Shown: positions 21,231 to 31,554, counted from the first letter of the stretch. The stretch is 64,000 nucleotides of DNA from Gammaproteobacteria bacterium (GCA_015484945.1 WFUO01000060.1:1-64000); one strand, 5' to 3'. The notes: a model not told the origin generated them from the sequence alone. A program made the numbers and translations.

Positions 21231-21719
21231 ATGTCCAGATTGAAACACATCATAAAAAGCCTGCTGCTCCTGGAATTGCTCAAGGGCATGCGTCTGACCG
21301 GGCGTTACCTGTTTTCGCGCAAGATTACCATCCAATACCCGGAGGAGAAGACGCCCATATCACCGCGCTTCCGCGGACTGCATGCATTGCGCCGTTATCC
21401 GAATGGCGAGGAGCGTTGTATCGCCTGCAAGTTGTGTGAGGCCGTTTGCCCGGCGCTGGCGATTACCATCGATTCGGAGCAACGTGAGGATGGAACCCGG
21501 CGCACGACACGATATGACATCGATCTGTTCAAGTGCATCTTCTGCGGTTTTTGTGAAGAGGCCTGTCCGGTGGACTCCATCGTCGAGACACGCCACTTCG
21601 AATACCACTTCGAAAAGCGTGGTGAACAGATCATGACCAAACAGAAACTGCTCGCCATCGGCGATAGATTCGAGGAACAACTGGCCAGGGACAGGGCGGC
21701 AGACGCCCCGTACCGGTAA
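21231..21719 (+). CDS. nuoI: NADH-quinone oxidoreductase subunit I
   Basis: NuoI is the 23-kDa ferredoxin-like subunit carrying clusters N6a and N6b. The 162-residue product has two [4Fe-4S] motifs, [12 protein letters not shown] and [12 protein letters not shown]. The frame opens upstream at 21210 inside nuoH, but ATG 21231 follows AGGAG by 6 nt and gives the expected N-terminal amphipathic segment [15 protein letters not shown]. Confidence 0.97.
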   Translation: MSRLKHIIKSLLLLELLKGMRLTGRYLFSRKITIQYPEEKTPISPRFRGLHALRRYPNGEERCIACKLCEAVCPALAITIDSEQREDGTRRTTRYDIDLFKCIFCGFCEEACPVDSIVETRHFEYHFEKRGEQIMTKQKLLAIGDRFEEQLARDRAADAPYR

Positions 21720-21746
21720 TGCGGACCGACAGAGTGACAACAGACC

Positions 21747-22349
21747 ATGGCATTTGAAAAAATCATTTTCTATCTGTTCTCCGCCATCCTGGTGCTGGCT
21801 GCCCTGCGCGTGATCACGGCGCGCAACCCTGTGCATTCCGCATTGTTCCTTGTACTGGCATTCTTCAGCAGCGCTGCTATCTGGGTTCTGCTCGAGGCCG
21901 AGTTCCTTGGCATCGTGCTGGTGCTGGTCTATGTAGGTGCGGTAATGGTGCTGTTCCTGTTTGTGGTGATGATGCTCAATATCAACATTGCGCAGTTGCG
22001 CGCAGGATTCATCCGTTACCTGCCGCTGGGTGCGGCGATTGGGCTGGTTGTGGTGGCTGAAATGGCCATCGTCATGATTCGCAACTTCGGCCTCGACAAG
22101 GTGGCCAGGCCGGCTGCCAAGGCCGCCGACTACAACAATACCGAGGCCATTGGACGGGTGTTGTACACCAAGTATCTGTATGCGTTCGAGATTGCCGCGG
22201 TGATCCTGCTGGTTGCCATTATCGCTGCCATTGCCCTGACCATGCGCAGGCGCAAGGATACCAAGCATCAGAATCCCTCCGAGCAGGTGAGGGTGCGCAA
22301 GCAGGACCGCTTGAGGGTCGTGAAGATGGACGCAGAGAAGAAACAATAA
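21747..22349 (+). CDS. nuoJ: NADH-quinone oxidoreductase subunit J
   Basis: NuoJ is a five-helix membrane subunit of the proton-pumping arm. The 200-residue protein has five hydrophobic segments, including the conserved LGIVLVLVYVGAVMVLFLFVVMML region that contains the pi-bulge helix in structural homologues. A polar, basic tail of about 30 residues (RRRKDTKHQ onward) follows the last helix. It precedes nuoK by 12 bp. Confidence 0.95.
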   Translation: MAFEKIIFYLFSAILVLAALRVITARNPVHSALFLVLAFFSSAAIWVLLEAEFLGIVLVLVYVGAVMVLFLFVVMMLNINIAQLRAGFIRYLPLGAAIGLVVVAEMAIVMIRNFGLDKVARPAAKAADYNNTEAIGRVLYTKYLYAFEIAAVILLVAIIAAIALTMRRRKDTKHQNPSEQVRVRKQDRLRVVKMDAEKKQ

Positions 22350-22361
22350 CGGGGATAGCCG

Positions 22362-22676
22362 ATGGCACTGTCTGATTTTCTCATCGTTGGCGCGATACTG
22401 TTTTGCCTGAGCCTGGCGGGCATATTCCTCAACCGGAAGAATGTCCTGATCCTGCTGATGTCGATAGAGTTGATGCTGCTGGCGGTGAACATGAACTTCA
22501 TTGCCTTCTCGCACTATATGAAGGATGCCGCTGCACAGGTGGATGGGCAGATCTTCGTGTTCTTCATTCTTACCGTGGCGGCGGCAGAAGCGGCGATCGG
22601 ACTGGCGATCCTGGTGGTGATGTACAGAAACCGTAACACCATCGATGTCGAAGACATGGATACCATGAAGGGGTAG
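22362..22676 (+). CDS. nuoK: NADH-quinone oxidoreductase subunit K
   Basis: NuoK is a three-helix subunit resembling MnhC of Na/H antiporters. The 104-residue product has the expected length, with conserved glutamates in the second ([10 protein letters not shown]) and third ([11 protein letters not shown]) helices that are needed for proton translocation in E. coli. It lies 5 bp before the GTG start of nuoL. Confidence 0.97.
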   Translation: MALSDFLIVGAILFCLSLAGIFLNRKNVLILLMSIELMLLAVNMNFIAFSHYMKDAAAQVDGQIFVFFILTVAAAEAAIGLAILVVMYRNRNTIDVEDMDTMKG

Positions 22677-22681
22677 CACAC

Positions 22682-24643
22682 GTGAGCGCAAACATGCAGT
22701 CGATCTACCTGGGCATACCACTAGCGCCGCTTGCGGGCGCCATCGTTGCCGGGCTGTTTGGCCGGCAGATCGGCAGGGCGGGAGCGCACTGGGCGGCCAT
22801 CATCGGTGTCGGCATCGCCTTCGTGTTGTCGTTGATCGTGTTCAAGCACCACATCATCGACGGCGCCCCTGATTTCAACGGCAATGTCTATACCTGGATC
22901 GAGAGCGGCGTACTTCATCTCGGTGTTGGTTTCCTTATCGACCCGCTGACCTGCATCATGCTCGTTGTGGTGACCTTCGTTTCGCTGATGGTGCACATAT
23001 ACACCATCGGCTACATGCACGATGATCCCGGATACCAGCGATTCTTCAGCTATATCGCCCTGTTCACGTTCTCCATGCTGATGCTGGTCATGGCCAACAA
23101 CTTCATGCAGCTGTTCTTCGGCTGGGAGGCCGTGGGCCTGGTTTCGTATCTGCTGATCGGTTTCTGGTTCAAGCGTCCCTCGGCGGTATATGCCAATCTC
23201 AAGGCGTTTCTCGTCAACCGCGTGGGTGATTTTGGATTTCTGCTGGGCATTGCGGCCGTAGCGCTGTATTTCGGATCACTGGACTACGCCACGGTATTCA
23301 GGGCCGCGCCGGGAGTGGCCAGTGAAACCATGCCGATTATGGCCGGTGTGGAGTGGAACGTGATCACCGTTACCTGCATCCTGCTGTTCATCGGCGCAAT
23401 GGGCAAGTCGGCGCAGGTGCCATTACACGTGTGGTTGCCGGATTCCATGGAAGGTCCGACGCCAATATCGGCATTGATCCATGCCGCGACCATGGTTACA
23501 GCCGGCATCTTCATGGTGGCACGCATGTCACCGTTGTTCGAGCTGTCGAGCACCGCACTGAGTGTTGTGCTGGTAATCGGCGCGATAACGGCCCTGTTCA
23601 TGGGTTTTCTTGGCCTGGTACAGAACGACATCAAGCGTGTGGTGGCCTATTCGACCCTTTCGCAACTGGGTTACATGACCGTGGCACTGGGCGCCTCCGC
23701 CTATGCTGCGGGTATCTTTCACCTGATGACGCACGCCTTCTTCAAGGCGCTGCTATTCCTCGGTGCGGGTTCGGTGATCATCGCCATGCATCACGAACAG
23801 GACATGCGCAAGATGGGTGGCCTGAAGAAATACATGCCGATCACCTACTGGACTGCGTTGATCGGGTCGCTGGCATTGATCGGGTTTCCGTTCCTGTCCG
23901 GTTTCTACTCCAAGGATGCAATCATCGAGGCGGTCCATCATTCGACCATTGCCGGTTCCACATTTGCCTATTGGGCTGTGCTGTTGGGTGTGTTCATCAC
24001 CGCGTTGTACAGTTTCCGAATGTTCTTTATGGTATTCCATGGCAAGGAGCGCATGGATGAACATACCCGCGAGCATCTGCGTGAAAGCCCCGCGGTCGTC
24101 ACTGTGCCACTGATCCTGCTGGCCATACCCTCGGCCATTATCGGGTTTCTGGCTGTCGAGCCGATGTTGTTCGGCGGTTATTTCGGCAATGCGATCAAGG
24201 TGTCGGAACCGAATGTGTTGGCCGAGATCGGAAAAGATTTTCATGGTGCTGCGGCCTTCGCCCTGCATGGCATGACACAGCCGCCATTCATGCTCGCCAT
24301 GGCCGGTGTTCTGGCCGCGTGGTTCTTCACCCTCAGGCGTCCTGACCTGGCGGATGCGATCAAGACGCGCTTTGGCCTGATATACCGGATTTTGCTGGAC
24401 AAGTACGGTTTTGACCGATTCAACGAGATCGTCTTTGCCGGTGGAGGGCGCAAGATCGGCCGTATATTGTGGCGCTTTGGCGACATGCGTCTGATCGACG
24501 GTCTGATCGTCAACGGTTCCGCACGTGTGGTCGGTTGGGTTGCGGGCATCGTCCGTCATGTACAGACCGGTTACCTGTATCACTACGCATTCATGATGAT
24601 CCTGGGTCTGTTGTTCTTCATGACCTGGCTGATAATGCGCTGA
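22682..24643 (+). CDS. nuoL: NADH-quinone oxidoreductase subunit L
   Basis: NuoL is the distal antiporter-like pump subunit with the long lateral helix. The 653-residue, strongly hydrophobic protein has the proton-antiporter core motif KSAQVPLHVWLPDSMEGPTPISALIHAATMV split over helices 7 and 8, and the Glu of the GWEAVGLVSYLLIG region. The start is GTG 22682, 5 bp after nuoK. Confidence 0.97.
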   Translation: MSANMQSIYLGIPLAPLAGAIVAGLFGRQIGRAGAHWAAIIGVGIAFVLSLIVFKHHIIDGAPDFNGNVYTWIESGVLHLGVGFLIDPLTCIMLVVVTFVSLMVHIYTIGYMHDDPGYQRFFSYIALFTFSMLMLVMANNFMQLFFGWEAVGLVSYLLIGFWFKRPSAVYANLKAFLVNRVGDFGFLLGIAAVALYFGSLDYATVFRAAPGVASETMPIMAGVEWNVITVTCILLFIGAMGKSAQVPLHVWLPDSMEGPTPISALIHAATMVTAGIFMVARMSPLFELSSTALSVVLVIGAITALFMGFLGLVQNDIKRVVAYSTLSQLGYMTVALGASAYAAGIFHLMTHAFFKALLFLGAGSVIIAMHHEQDMRKMGGLKKYMPITYWTALIGSLALIGFPFLSGFYSKDAIIEAVHHSTIAGSTFAYWAVLLGVFITALYSFRMFFMVFHGKERMDEHTREHLRESPAVVTVPLILLAIPSAIIGFLAVEPMLFGGYFGNAIKVSEPNVLAEIGKDFHGAAAFALHGMTQPPFMLAMAGVLAAWFFTLRRPDLADAIKTRFGLIYRILLDKYGFDRFNEIVFAGGGRKIGRILWRFGDMRLIDGLIVNGSARVVGWVAGIVRHVQTGYLYHYAFMMILGLLFFMTWLIMR

Positions 24644-24667
24644 ATGGTCTGCAAGGGATGAAATTGC

Positions 24668-26203
24668 ATGTTTGAAGCAAATCTCAGTCTGACAATCTGG
24701 ATCCCGGTCATCGGTGGCCTGCTGATCCTGATCGCCGGTGACAAATGGTCGCGGCAACTGGCCCTGCTGTTTTCGGTTGCCACCTTCGTGATCAGCATTC
24801 CACTGTGGACCCAGTTCGATTCAGGCACTGCGGCCATGCAGTTCGTTGAGAAGCGGCCCTGGGTAGATACCTTCAATATCTATTACCACTTGGGTGTGGA
24901 CGGTTTCTCCATGCCGCTGATTGTACTGACCACATTCATGACCGTCATCGTCGTTATCTCGGCATGGGAAGTGATCAAGAAACGTCCCGCACAGTATATG
25001 GCCGCCTTCCTGATCATGGAAGGTATCATGGTCGGTGTGTTCAGCGCGCTTGATGCAGTGTTGTTCTACATCTTCTGGGAGGCAATGCTGATCCCGATGT
25101 TCCTGATCATTGGCATCTGGGGTGGGCCGAACAGGGTATATGCAACCATTAAATTCTTTTTGTACACCTTCCTTGGTTCGGTTCTCATGCTGGTTGCGCT
25201 GATCTACCTGTATCTCAAGACTGGCGACACCGCAGCCGCACGCAGTTTCTCGATACTCGATTTCCACAAGCTGCCACTGACGCTTACCGAGCAGATCTAT
25301 ATCTTCCTGGCTTTCCTTCTGGCCTTTGCCGTCAAGGTGCCCATGTGGCCGGTGCATACCTGGCTGCCCGACGCACACGTCGAGGCGCCGACTGGTGGTT
25401 CGGTGATCCTTGCAGCGATCATGCTCAAGATCGGTGGTTATGGTTTTCTGCGTTTCAGCCTGCCGATCACCCCGGATGCCAGCCGTGAACTGGACTGGTT
25501 GATCATTCTGCTGTCACTGGTGGCAGTGGTCTATATAGGTCTCGTGGCGCTGGTGCAAAAGGATATGAAGAAACTGATCGCCTATTCGTCGATCGCGCAC
25601 ATGGGTTTTGTGACCCTGGGTCTGTTCATTGCGTTTGCCATTTTCTCCAACCCCGAGATTGCTGGTCAGTCAGCGCGTTTCAAGACGGCGGCCCTGGGCA
25701 TCGAGGGCGCCATGGTGCAGATGATCTCGCACGGGTTCATATCCGGCGCCATGTTCCTGTGCGTGGGCGTATTGTACGACCGGCTGCACACCCGGGAGAT
25801 CTCGGCCTATGGCGGGGTCGCGAATGTAATGCCGAAGTTCGCCATGTTCATGGTGTTGTTTGCCATGGCCAACGCCGGTCTGCCAGGGACATCGGGTTTT
25901 GTTGGCGAGTTCATGGTCATCATCAGCAGCTTCTCTGCCAATATCTGGTATGCCTTTCTGGCTGCGACGACCCTGGTCATTGGCGCCGCCTATACGCTGT
26001 GGATGGTCAGGCGGGTATTGTATGGTGAGGTGGCCAACGACAATGTCGCAACATTGAAGGATATCGGTACGCGTGAGTACTTCATGCTCGCACTGCTGGC
26101 CATCGCCGTGTTGCTGGTAGGTGTGTGGCCCGCGCCAATAACCGAGGTATTGCACAGCAGTGTCAATAATCTGCTGCAGCACATCGCCGTGCCCAAGTAC
26201 TGA
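24668..26203 (+). CDS. nuoM: NADH-quinone oxidoreductase subunit M
   Basis: NuoM is the middle antiporter-like pump subunit. The 511-residue, 14-helix protein has the key Glu in [13 protein letters not shown] and the Lys in [22 protein letters not shown], both of the proton pathway. It is 24 bp after nuoL, and spacing and strand agree with a single operon. Confidence 0.97.
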   Translation: MFEANLSLTIWIPVIGGLLILIAGDKWSRQLALLFSVATFVISIPLWTQFDSGTAAMQFVEKRPWVDTFNIYYHLGVDGFSMPLIVLTTFMTVIVVISAWEVIKKRPAQYMAAFLIMEGIMVGVFSALDAVLFYIFWEAMLIPMFLIIGIWGGPNRVYATIKFFLYTFLGSVLMLVALIYLYLKTGDTAAARSFSILDFHKLPLTLTEQIYIFLAFLLAFAVKVPMWPVHTWLPDAHVEAPTGGSVILAAIMLKIGGYGFLRFSLPITPDASRELDWLIILLSLVAVVYIGLVALVQKDMKKLIAYSSIAHMGFVTLGLFIAFAIFSNPEIAGQSARFKTAALGIEGAMVQMISHGFISGAMFLCVGVLYDRLHTREISAYGGVANVMPKFAMFMVLFAMANAGLPGTSGFVGEFMVIISSFSANIWYAFLAATTLVIGAAYTLWMVRRVLYGEVANDNVATLKDIGTREYFMLALLAIAVLLVGVWPAPITEVLHSSVNNLLQHIAVPKY

Positions 26204-26225
26204 ACATGCATGTGAGGAACAAGTC

Positions 26226-27665
26226 ATGAACATCGTCATGCCCAATTTCGCCAGCGTCCTGCCGGAGATGTTCGTACTCGGCATGGCCTGCGCGATCCTG
26301 GTGATCGACGCGTTACTGAGCGGGCGCAGGAAGGTGATTACCTATTCACTCAGCCAGTTGACGCTGCTTGGCGCACTGATACTCACAGTCATGCATAGCG
26401 GTGAAAAGGAAGTGGTGACCTTCGGCGGCACCTTCGTGCGTGACACCATGGGTGATTTCCTCAAGGTGTTTATCTATGTCATAACGGCTGTGGTATTCCT
26501 GTACTCGCGTGACTACATCAAGTCGCGCGGCATAGACAAGGGCGAATATTACGTTCTCGGCCTGTTCGGCATGCTGGGCATGATGATCATGGTCTCGGCA
26601 CACAGCCTGCTGACAATCTATCTCGGTCTGGAGCTGCTGTCGCTATCCCTGTATGCGCTGGTCGCCTTTCAGCGTGACAATGCCGTGGCTTCCGAGGCGG
26701 CAATGAAGTATTTCGTGCTGGGCGCTATCGCTTCGGGCATGTTGCTGTACGGTATGTCGATGCTCTACGGTGTCACTCATAGTCTGGACATCGGCAAGAT
26801 CGCGAGCTATATCGCCTCCCACCAGGAACAACAGATGATACTGGCCTTTGGACTGGTATTCGTCGTCGTCGGCCTGGCGTTCAAGCTTGGCGCAGTTCCG
26901 TTCCACATGTGGTTGCCGGATGTCTATCATGGCGCACCCACATCGGTGACGCTGTATATCGGCACGGCACCCAAGATTGCGGCTTTCGCGATGGCCATCC
27001 GTCTGCTGGTGGATGGCATGCAGGGCCTGGCAGCCGAATGGCAGGCGATGTTCATGGTGTTGGCCACATTGTCACTGGCCATTGGCAACATTGTTGCCAT
27101 TGCCCAGACCAACATGAAACGCATGTTGGCCTATTCGACCATATCGCATGTCGGTTTTCTGGTACTGGGTATCCTGGCCGGCACGCGTGAGGGATATGTG
27201 GCCTCGATGTTCTACACCATCACCTATGCGATCATGGCGCTTGGCGCTTTCGGCATCATCCTTCTGTTAAGCCGCAAGGGCTTCGAATCCGACCAGTTGG
27301 ATGATTTCAAGGGGCTTGCTGATCGCAGTCCCTGGATCGCCTTTCTGATGCTGCTCATCATGTTCTCGATGGCTGGTGTGCCGCCAACAGTCGGTTTCTA
27401 TGCCAAACTGATGGTTCTGCAGACAGTTATCGATGTCGATATGCTGTGGATCGCCATTGTCGCTGTGCTGTTCTCGGTGGTCGGCGCCTTCTACTATCTG
27501 CGTGTGGTCAAATTGATGTATTTCGACAAGCCATCCGGATCGGGCAGCCTCATCGAGGCCGGTATCGATACGCGCGTCATCGTCAGCAGCAATGCTATAC
27601 TGGTGCTCCTGCTCGGGCTGTTCCCGGGTGGGTTGATCGCACTGTGCCGATTGGCATTTGCCTGA
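26226..27665 (+). CDS. nuoN: NADH-quinone oxidoreductase subunit N
   Basis: NuoN is the proximal antiporter-like subunit. The 479-residue protein has [16 protein letters not shown] with the conserved Glu, and [22 protein letters not shown] with the central Lys. The frame starts upstream at 26160 inside nuoM, but ATG 26226 follows GAGGAAC and gives a natural hydrophobic start. It completes the A-to-N set, in canonical order with no insertions. Confidence 0.96.
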   Translation: MNIVMPNFASVLPEMFVLGMACAILVIDALLSGRRKVITYSLSQLTLLGALILTVMHSGEKEVVTFGGTFVRDTMGDFLKVFIYVITAVVFLYSRDYIKSRGIDKGEYYVLGLFGMLGMMIMVSAHSLLTIYLGLELLSLSLYALVAFQRDNAVASEAAMKYFVLGAIASGMLLYGMSMLYGVTHSLDIGKIASYIASHQEQQMILAFGLVFVVVGLAFKLGAVPFHMWLPDVYHGAPTSVTLYIGTAPKIAAFAMAIRLLVDGMQGLAAEWQAMFMVLATLSLAIGNIVAIAQTNMKRMLAYSTISHVGFLVLGILAGTREGYVASMFYTITYAIMALGAFGIILLLSRKGFESDQLDDFKGLADRSPWIAFLMLLIMFSMAGVPPTVGFYAKLMVLQTVIDVDMLWIAIVAVLFSVVGAFYYLRVVKLMYFDKPSGSGSLIEAGIDTRVIVSSNAILVLLLGLFPGGLIALCRLAFA

Positions 27666-27680
27666 CAAAAAGAGTCTGAC

Positions 27681-27986
27681 ATGTCCCTGAACCTGATCAC
27701 CGGCCTGCTGCTGGTCGTGGCACTCGTGACCGCCAATCTGCCCTGGCTGACCTCCCGCTTTCTGTTGTTCATCCCGCTGCCACGGGGCAAGAACGAATGG
27801 TTGCGATTGCTCGAATGGCTGATCTTCTACTTTCTCACCGGCCTGCTGGCGTTGGGATTTGAACAACGTTGGACAGGCGGCATTCACGAACAGAAATGGG
27901 ACTTCTACGTCATCACCTTCAGCCTGTATCTGGTGTTCGCGTTTCCGGGCTTTATCTACTGTCATCTGCTGCAGCGTCGTCACTGA
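27681..27986 (+). CDS. DUF2818-like small membrane protein after nuoN
   Basis: The 101-residue protein has three hydrophobic segments (about residues 4-18, 43-60 and 77-95) and the block LPRGKNEWLRLLEWL. Proteins like this, which I associate with DUF2818, commonly follow nuoN in beta- and some gammaproteobacteria, so a role as an accessory or assembly factor for complex I is plausible but unproven. It lies 15 bp after nuoN and probably ends the operon. No clear terminator follows. Confidence 0.75.
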   Translation: MSLNLITGLLLVVALVTANLPWLTSRFLLFIPLPRGKNEWLRLLEWLIFYFLTGLLALGFEQRWTGGIHEQKWDFYVITFSLYLVFAFPGFIYCHLLQRRH

Positions 27987-28027
27987 CCGGCGCGGAAAAA
28001 AGTTTAGTGGATCATTCAAGTATTAGA

Positions 28028-28062
28028 ATTCTATAATATATTGAAAACACTGAAAAAATAGT
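28028..28062. repeat. AT-rich bipartite element, copy 1 (IHF-like)
   Basis: ATTCTATAATATATTG, 12 variable bases, then AAATAGT. The same arrangement with identical spacing recurs at 31520-31554. Read on the minus strand, TTTCAATATATTA matches the IHF consensus WATCAANNNNTTR with one mismatch. Confidence 0.55.
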
Positions 28063-28064
28063 AG

Positions 28065-28077
28065 CTGCATTTTGCAA
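28065..28077. promoter_or_regulatory. TGCA-type palindrome upstream of the kinase gene
   Basis: CTGCATTTTGCA at 28065-28076 has TGCA half-sites separated by TTT. Its reverse complement is found at 31468-31479 upstream of the lipoprotein gene. Two further TGCA tetramers follow at 28089-28092 and 28097-28100, the last overlapping the kinase start, which suggests autoregulation. Confidence 0.45.
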
Positions 28078-28095
28078 CTATGGTATTATGCAACC

Positions 28096-30051
28096 ATGCA
28101 GCTACGTCAGAAACTTTTTATCGTTCTCAGCCTGATGGCCATGGTGCCACTGCTGTTTCTGCTGTTCGAGGTATTGGGCCGAACCGAACGCGATCTGGAG
28201 AACCGCGCATCGGCGGAGTTGTACAAGACCCTCGACAAGATGGCGCAGGAACTCAACACCCTGATGAACAACCAGAAATCCATCGTTCAGGGGCTTGCCA
28301 AGGTGCCCATCGTGCGCAGTTTCGCCAGCCTGATCGAGACTGGCGGCAGCCAGGAATACGAGAACAAGGCCAATCAGCTTGCTGCCTTCTTTCTGAACTA
28401 CCAGAGCACGGTGCCGAGTATTCAGGCCATCCGCTTTACCGACACGACTGGCAAGACCCTGGTCAAGATCAAGGAAGGGCACCTGGTGCCGCTCAGCAAG
28501 CGTGACGCCAGGGGCAGGGCCTATGTCGAGGATATCGCCTACAAGCCATTCTTCCAGTGGGCGCTGAAGACCCGCGACGGAATCTCGATATCTGACTTCG
28601 AGCGTGGCAAGGTGGCCGGAGAGGTCAACTTCTGTCCGGCCATGGTGCGCTATTCGGTGCCCATCCGCGACGAACTGGATACCCTGCAGGGTGTTCTCAT
28701 CGTCAACATGTGGGGGCGACGAGTGGATCACACGGTTGAGGCAGCGCTGGGTGGTTATCCTGGCAAGGTTTATATTGTCGAGCAAAGCAGTGACAGACAG
28801 CGGGATGGTGTTTATCTGTATCACAAGAACGCTGATTACCGTTTTGGCAACCAGCTCAAGACCGATTACCGTTTTTATCGAATTGCAGGCGCCGGTTTGT
28901 GGGAGCGTATTCGCAAGGGCCCAGACAAGGGCATGGTGGAAGGCGCGGACGGGGCCATGTATTACTACAACAAGTACGCCCCGTACCGGGATCGCGATAC
29001 CCGCTGGGTGTTGATGATCGAGGCCGACCGGTCCACGGTGCTGGCACCGGTGATCAAGCTGCGCAGCTGGATCGGATTCCTGATCGCCGTGATGCTCGTC
29101 ATCAGCCTGCTGATCGCTCGTTGGGTGGCGTCACGATTGGCTATGCCGGTACACGAGTTGGCACAGATCATCACCCGTTATGCCGATGGTGACAAGGCGG
29201 CCAGATACCAGGGTGAGCGTACCGACGAGATTGGTCTGGCCGGCAAGGCCTTCAACTATCTCACACGCAAGCTGGAGATTGCCGAAAAGGAACGCGACAA
29301 GGCCGAGTCGGCGATGCGTCAATCCGAGCGTCTGGCGGCGATTGGCCAGATGGCGGCGGGCATTGGTCACGAGATCAACAATCCACTGATGAACATCATG
29401 TCGCTGACATCGCTGATTCAGCAGTCCCTTCCCAAGGACGACAAACAGCTGCATGAAGACATCGAGGCGATCCAGAATGAGGGTAGGCGTTGTGCGCGCA
29501 TCGTACAGGGTATTCTCAATTTCGCCCGCGAGACGCCACCTGAATATCGTCATTTCGATATGTCACAACTGATCAACGAGACCCTGTTGCTGCTTCGCCA
29601 TCGTTTCGAAACCGCCGGGATCGAGCTGAAGAACGAGTGCCAGGAGAGCCTACCGATGGAGGGTGATACGGGTCAGTTGCAGCAAGTCCTGGTGAATGTA
29701 TTACTGAATGCACTGCAGGCATCGCCATCCGGCAGTACCATACACATCAGCAGCCGTCAGTGTGACCAGTCGGTATGCATCTCGATCAGCGATGAGGGAG
29801 AAGGCGTGCGGGAGGAAGACATCGAGCGTGTGTTCCATCCCTTCTTCTCGACCAAGGCAGAAGGCAAGGGGACCGGACTTGGCCTGTCGGTCAGTTACGG
29901 AATCATCCGCAAGCATGGCGGGACCATCACCTTGCAGAACCGCGAGCAGGGTGGTGTCAAGGTTAGTATCGTCATGCCCTTGCATGAACAGAAACAAAAA
30001 GACAACCACGATAACCAGGAAGAGATCAGAGATGCCGTCAACCAGTCTTAA
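28096..30051 (+). CDS. Membrane sensor histidine kinase (NtrB-like output)
   Basis: The 651-residue kinase has an N-terminal helix (about residues 8-27), a periplasmic Cache-like sensing region of about 280 residues, a second helix (about 315-340), a HAMP segment, a short coiled coil and a kinase core. The H-box is GIGHEINNPLMN and the ATP-binding boxes are VLLNALQASPS, DEGEGV and GTGLGLSVSYGI. The ligand is unknown. The frame opens at TTG 28072; I prefer ATG 28096, which puts the membrane helix at the N-terminus, although neither start has a good Shine-Dalgarno sequence. It overlaps the response regulator gene by 20 bp. Confidence 0.9.
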   Translation: MQLRQKLFIVLSLMAMVPLLFLLFEVLGRTERDLENRASAELYKTLDKMAQELNTLMNNQKSIVQGLAKVPIVRSFASLIETGGSQEYENKANQLAAFFLNYQSTVPSIQAIRFTDTTGKTLVKIKEGHLVPLSKRDARGRAYVEDIAYKPFFQWALKTRDGISISDFERGKVAGEVNFCPAMVRYSVPIRDELDTLQGVLIVNMWGRRVDHTVEAALGGYPGKVYIVEQSSDRQRDGVYLYHKNADYRFGNQLKTDYRFYRIAGAGLWERIRKGPDKGMVEGADGAMYYYNKYAPYRDRDTRWVLMIEADRSTVLAPVIKLRSWIGFLIAVMLVISLLIARWVASRLAMPVHELAQIITRYADGDKAARYQGERTDEIGLAGKAFNYLTRKLEIAEKERDKAESAMRQSERLAAIGQMAAGIGHEINNPLMNIMSLTSLIQQSLPKDDKQLHEDIEAIQNEGRRCARIVQGILNFARETPPEYRHFDMSQLINETLLLLRHRFETAGIELKNECQESLPMEGDTGQLQQVLVNVLLNALQASPSGSTIHISSRQCDQSVCISISDEGEGVREEDIERVFHPFFSTKAEGKGTGLGLSVSYGIIRKHGGTITLQNREQGGVKVSIVMPLHEQKQKDNHDNQEEIRDAVNQS

Positions 30052-31399
30052 AATGCTTTTCGTCGATGACGATCCGGTGACCTGTTCTGTCATGCGCAGA
30101 AACTGTGACAAGGCAGGCTATGACTGCGAGGTATTCCAATCGCCTGTGGAACTGTTATCCGCATTCGAGAATAACGGGGCGGACTTCATTGTCACCGATT
30201 TGCGCATGCCGGAGCTCAATGGTTTTGAACTATTGAGCCGGATTCGTGAGATCGACCCGGATGTTCCGGTCGTCGTCATGACCGGCTACTCATCGGTCGA
30301 GAACGCGGTCGAGGCGATGAAACTCGGGGCCACGGATTTCATCAAGAAACCGTTCGATTTCGAGGAACTGCGTATCATCGTCCAGCGTACGCTGGATTCG
30401 CGTAAACTGCGTACCGAGAACCAGTTACTGAAAAAACGCTTGGGTCAGGAACGCAATCGTTTCGGCATGATCGGTGACACCCCGGTGATGCGCGAGCTGT
30501 TCAACCGAATCGAAAAGGTCGCCGAGGTCAGCTGCAATATCATCATCATGGGTGAATCCGGCACCGGCAAGGAACTGGTTGCCAAGGCCCTGCACGACTA
30601 CAGCCCACGCAAGGACGCGCCCTTCGTGGTCATAGATTGTGGCGCGCTGACCGAGACCCTGCTCGAGAGTGAGCTGTTCGGTCACGAGAAGGGTGCATTT
30701 ACCGGGGCTACCCAGCGCAAGACCGGTCTGATGGAACAGGCCAGTGGCGGCACCCTGTTTCTTGATGAAATCAGCAATATATCGGATGCCATGCAGATGA
30801 AACTGATGCGCGCCATAGAGGACCAGAAGATCACCCGCGTGGGCAGTACCGTTCCTATACCGATCGATCTGCGCATCATTGCAGCCAGCAACCGTAATCT
30901 GGAAAAAATGGTTCAGGATGGCGAATTCCGGCACGATTTCTACCATCGACTCAATGTCGTTAGTATTCATCTGCCACCATTGCGCGAGCGGCGCGAGGAC
31001 ATCCCGGCATTGATCGAACATTTCGTCGAGATGTTTGCCAAACGCTATGAGCGCAACATACAGGGTTTCGACAACGTTTCCATGCGCAGGCTCTATGATG
31101 CCGATTGGCCGGGCAATATCCGTGAACTGAAAAACACCATTGAGCGCTGCGTGATTCTGGCCGATGGTCCGATACTCAAATGGCCCGACCAGACGACCAC
31201 AAGCGATGACGGTAGCTCGGCGGATTTCATGAGCTTTCCCAGTGACAGTTTTCCTTCACTCGATCAGCTGGAGCAGGAGTACATCAATCATGTACTACGG
31301 CATGCCGATGGCAAGAAAACCCGCGCGGCACAGATCCTGGGAATCGACAAGACCACGTTGTGGCGCAAGTTGCGTCGCTACGAAGAGGAACGAGGCTGA
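30032..31399 (+). CDS. Sigma54-dependent response regulator (NtrC family)
   Basis: The 455-residue protein has a receiver domain (LFVDDD acidic pocket, phospho-Asp in IVTDLRMPE, Lys in FIKKPFD), a sigma54-interacting AAA+ domain (Walker A GESGTGKE, the GAFTGA loop, Walker B GGTLFLDEI) and a C-terminal Fis-type helix-turn-helix (AAQILGIDKTTLWRKL). The intact GAFTGA loop predicts activation of -24/-12 promoters. ATG 30032 is preceded by AGGAAGAG. It overlaps the kinase gene, its probable partner. A sigma54-type promoter 170 bp downstream is a likely target. Confidence 0.93.
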   Translation: MPSTSLKMLFVDDDPVTCSVMRRNCDKAGYDCEVFQSPVELLSAFENNGADFIVTDLRMPELNGFELLSRIREIDPDVPVVVMTGYSSVENAVEAMKLGATDFIKKPFDFEELRIIVQRTLDSRKLRTENQLLKKRLGQERNRFGMIGDTPVMRELFNRIEKVAEVSCNIIIMGESGTGKELVAKALHDYSPRKDAPFVVIDCGALTETLLESELFGHEKGAFTGATQRKTGLMEQASGGTLFLDEISNISDAMQMKLMRAIEDQKITRVGSTVPIPIDLRIIAASNRNLEKMVQDGEFRHDFYHRLNVVSIHLPPLRERREDIPALIEHFVEMFAKRYERNIQGFDNVSMRRLYDADWPGNIRELKNTIERCVILADGPILKWPDQTTTSDDGSSADFMSFPSDSFPSLDQLEQEYINHVLRHADGKKTRAAQILGIDKTTLWRKLRRYEEERG

Positions 31400-31466
31400 T
31401 GGCCGGATATGCACAGACCGGAATTGGCAAAAGGTTGTAATCTACCATCCCGACTTGCTGCATATG

Positions 31467-31479
31467 CTGCAAAATGCAG
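31467..31479. promoter_or_regulatory. Candidate enhancer (activator-binding) palindrome
   Basis: CTGCAAAATGCAG is a perfect 5-bp-arm palindrome with a 3-bp centre. It lies about 97 bp upstream of the GG of the -24/-12 promoter, a normal distance for NtrC-type activators. The core matches 28065-28076 in reverse orientation. Confidence 0.5.
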
Positions 31480-31519
31480 AACCAGCCAATCGCCCATCAT
31501 CATATCAGCAATAAATGAA

Positions 31520-31554
31520 ATTCTATAATTTATTGTTATTCTTAAAGAAATAGT
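31520..31554. repeat. AT-rich bipartite element, copy 2 (IHF-like)
   Basis: ATTCTATAATTTATTG, 12 variable bases, then AAATAGT; compare 28028-28062. On the minus strand, TAACAATAAATTA matches the IHF consensus with one mismatch. It lies between the candidate enhancer and the sigma54 promoter, where IHF typically bends DNA. Confidence 0.55.

Noticed and set aside
28028-28096. Sigma54 promoter in front of the kinase gene
   Set aside because: No GG-N10-GC pair was found between 28028 and the start codon, despite the IHF-like element and palindrome.
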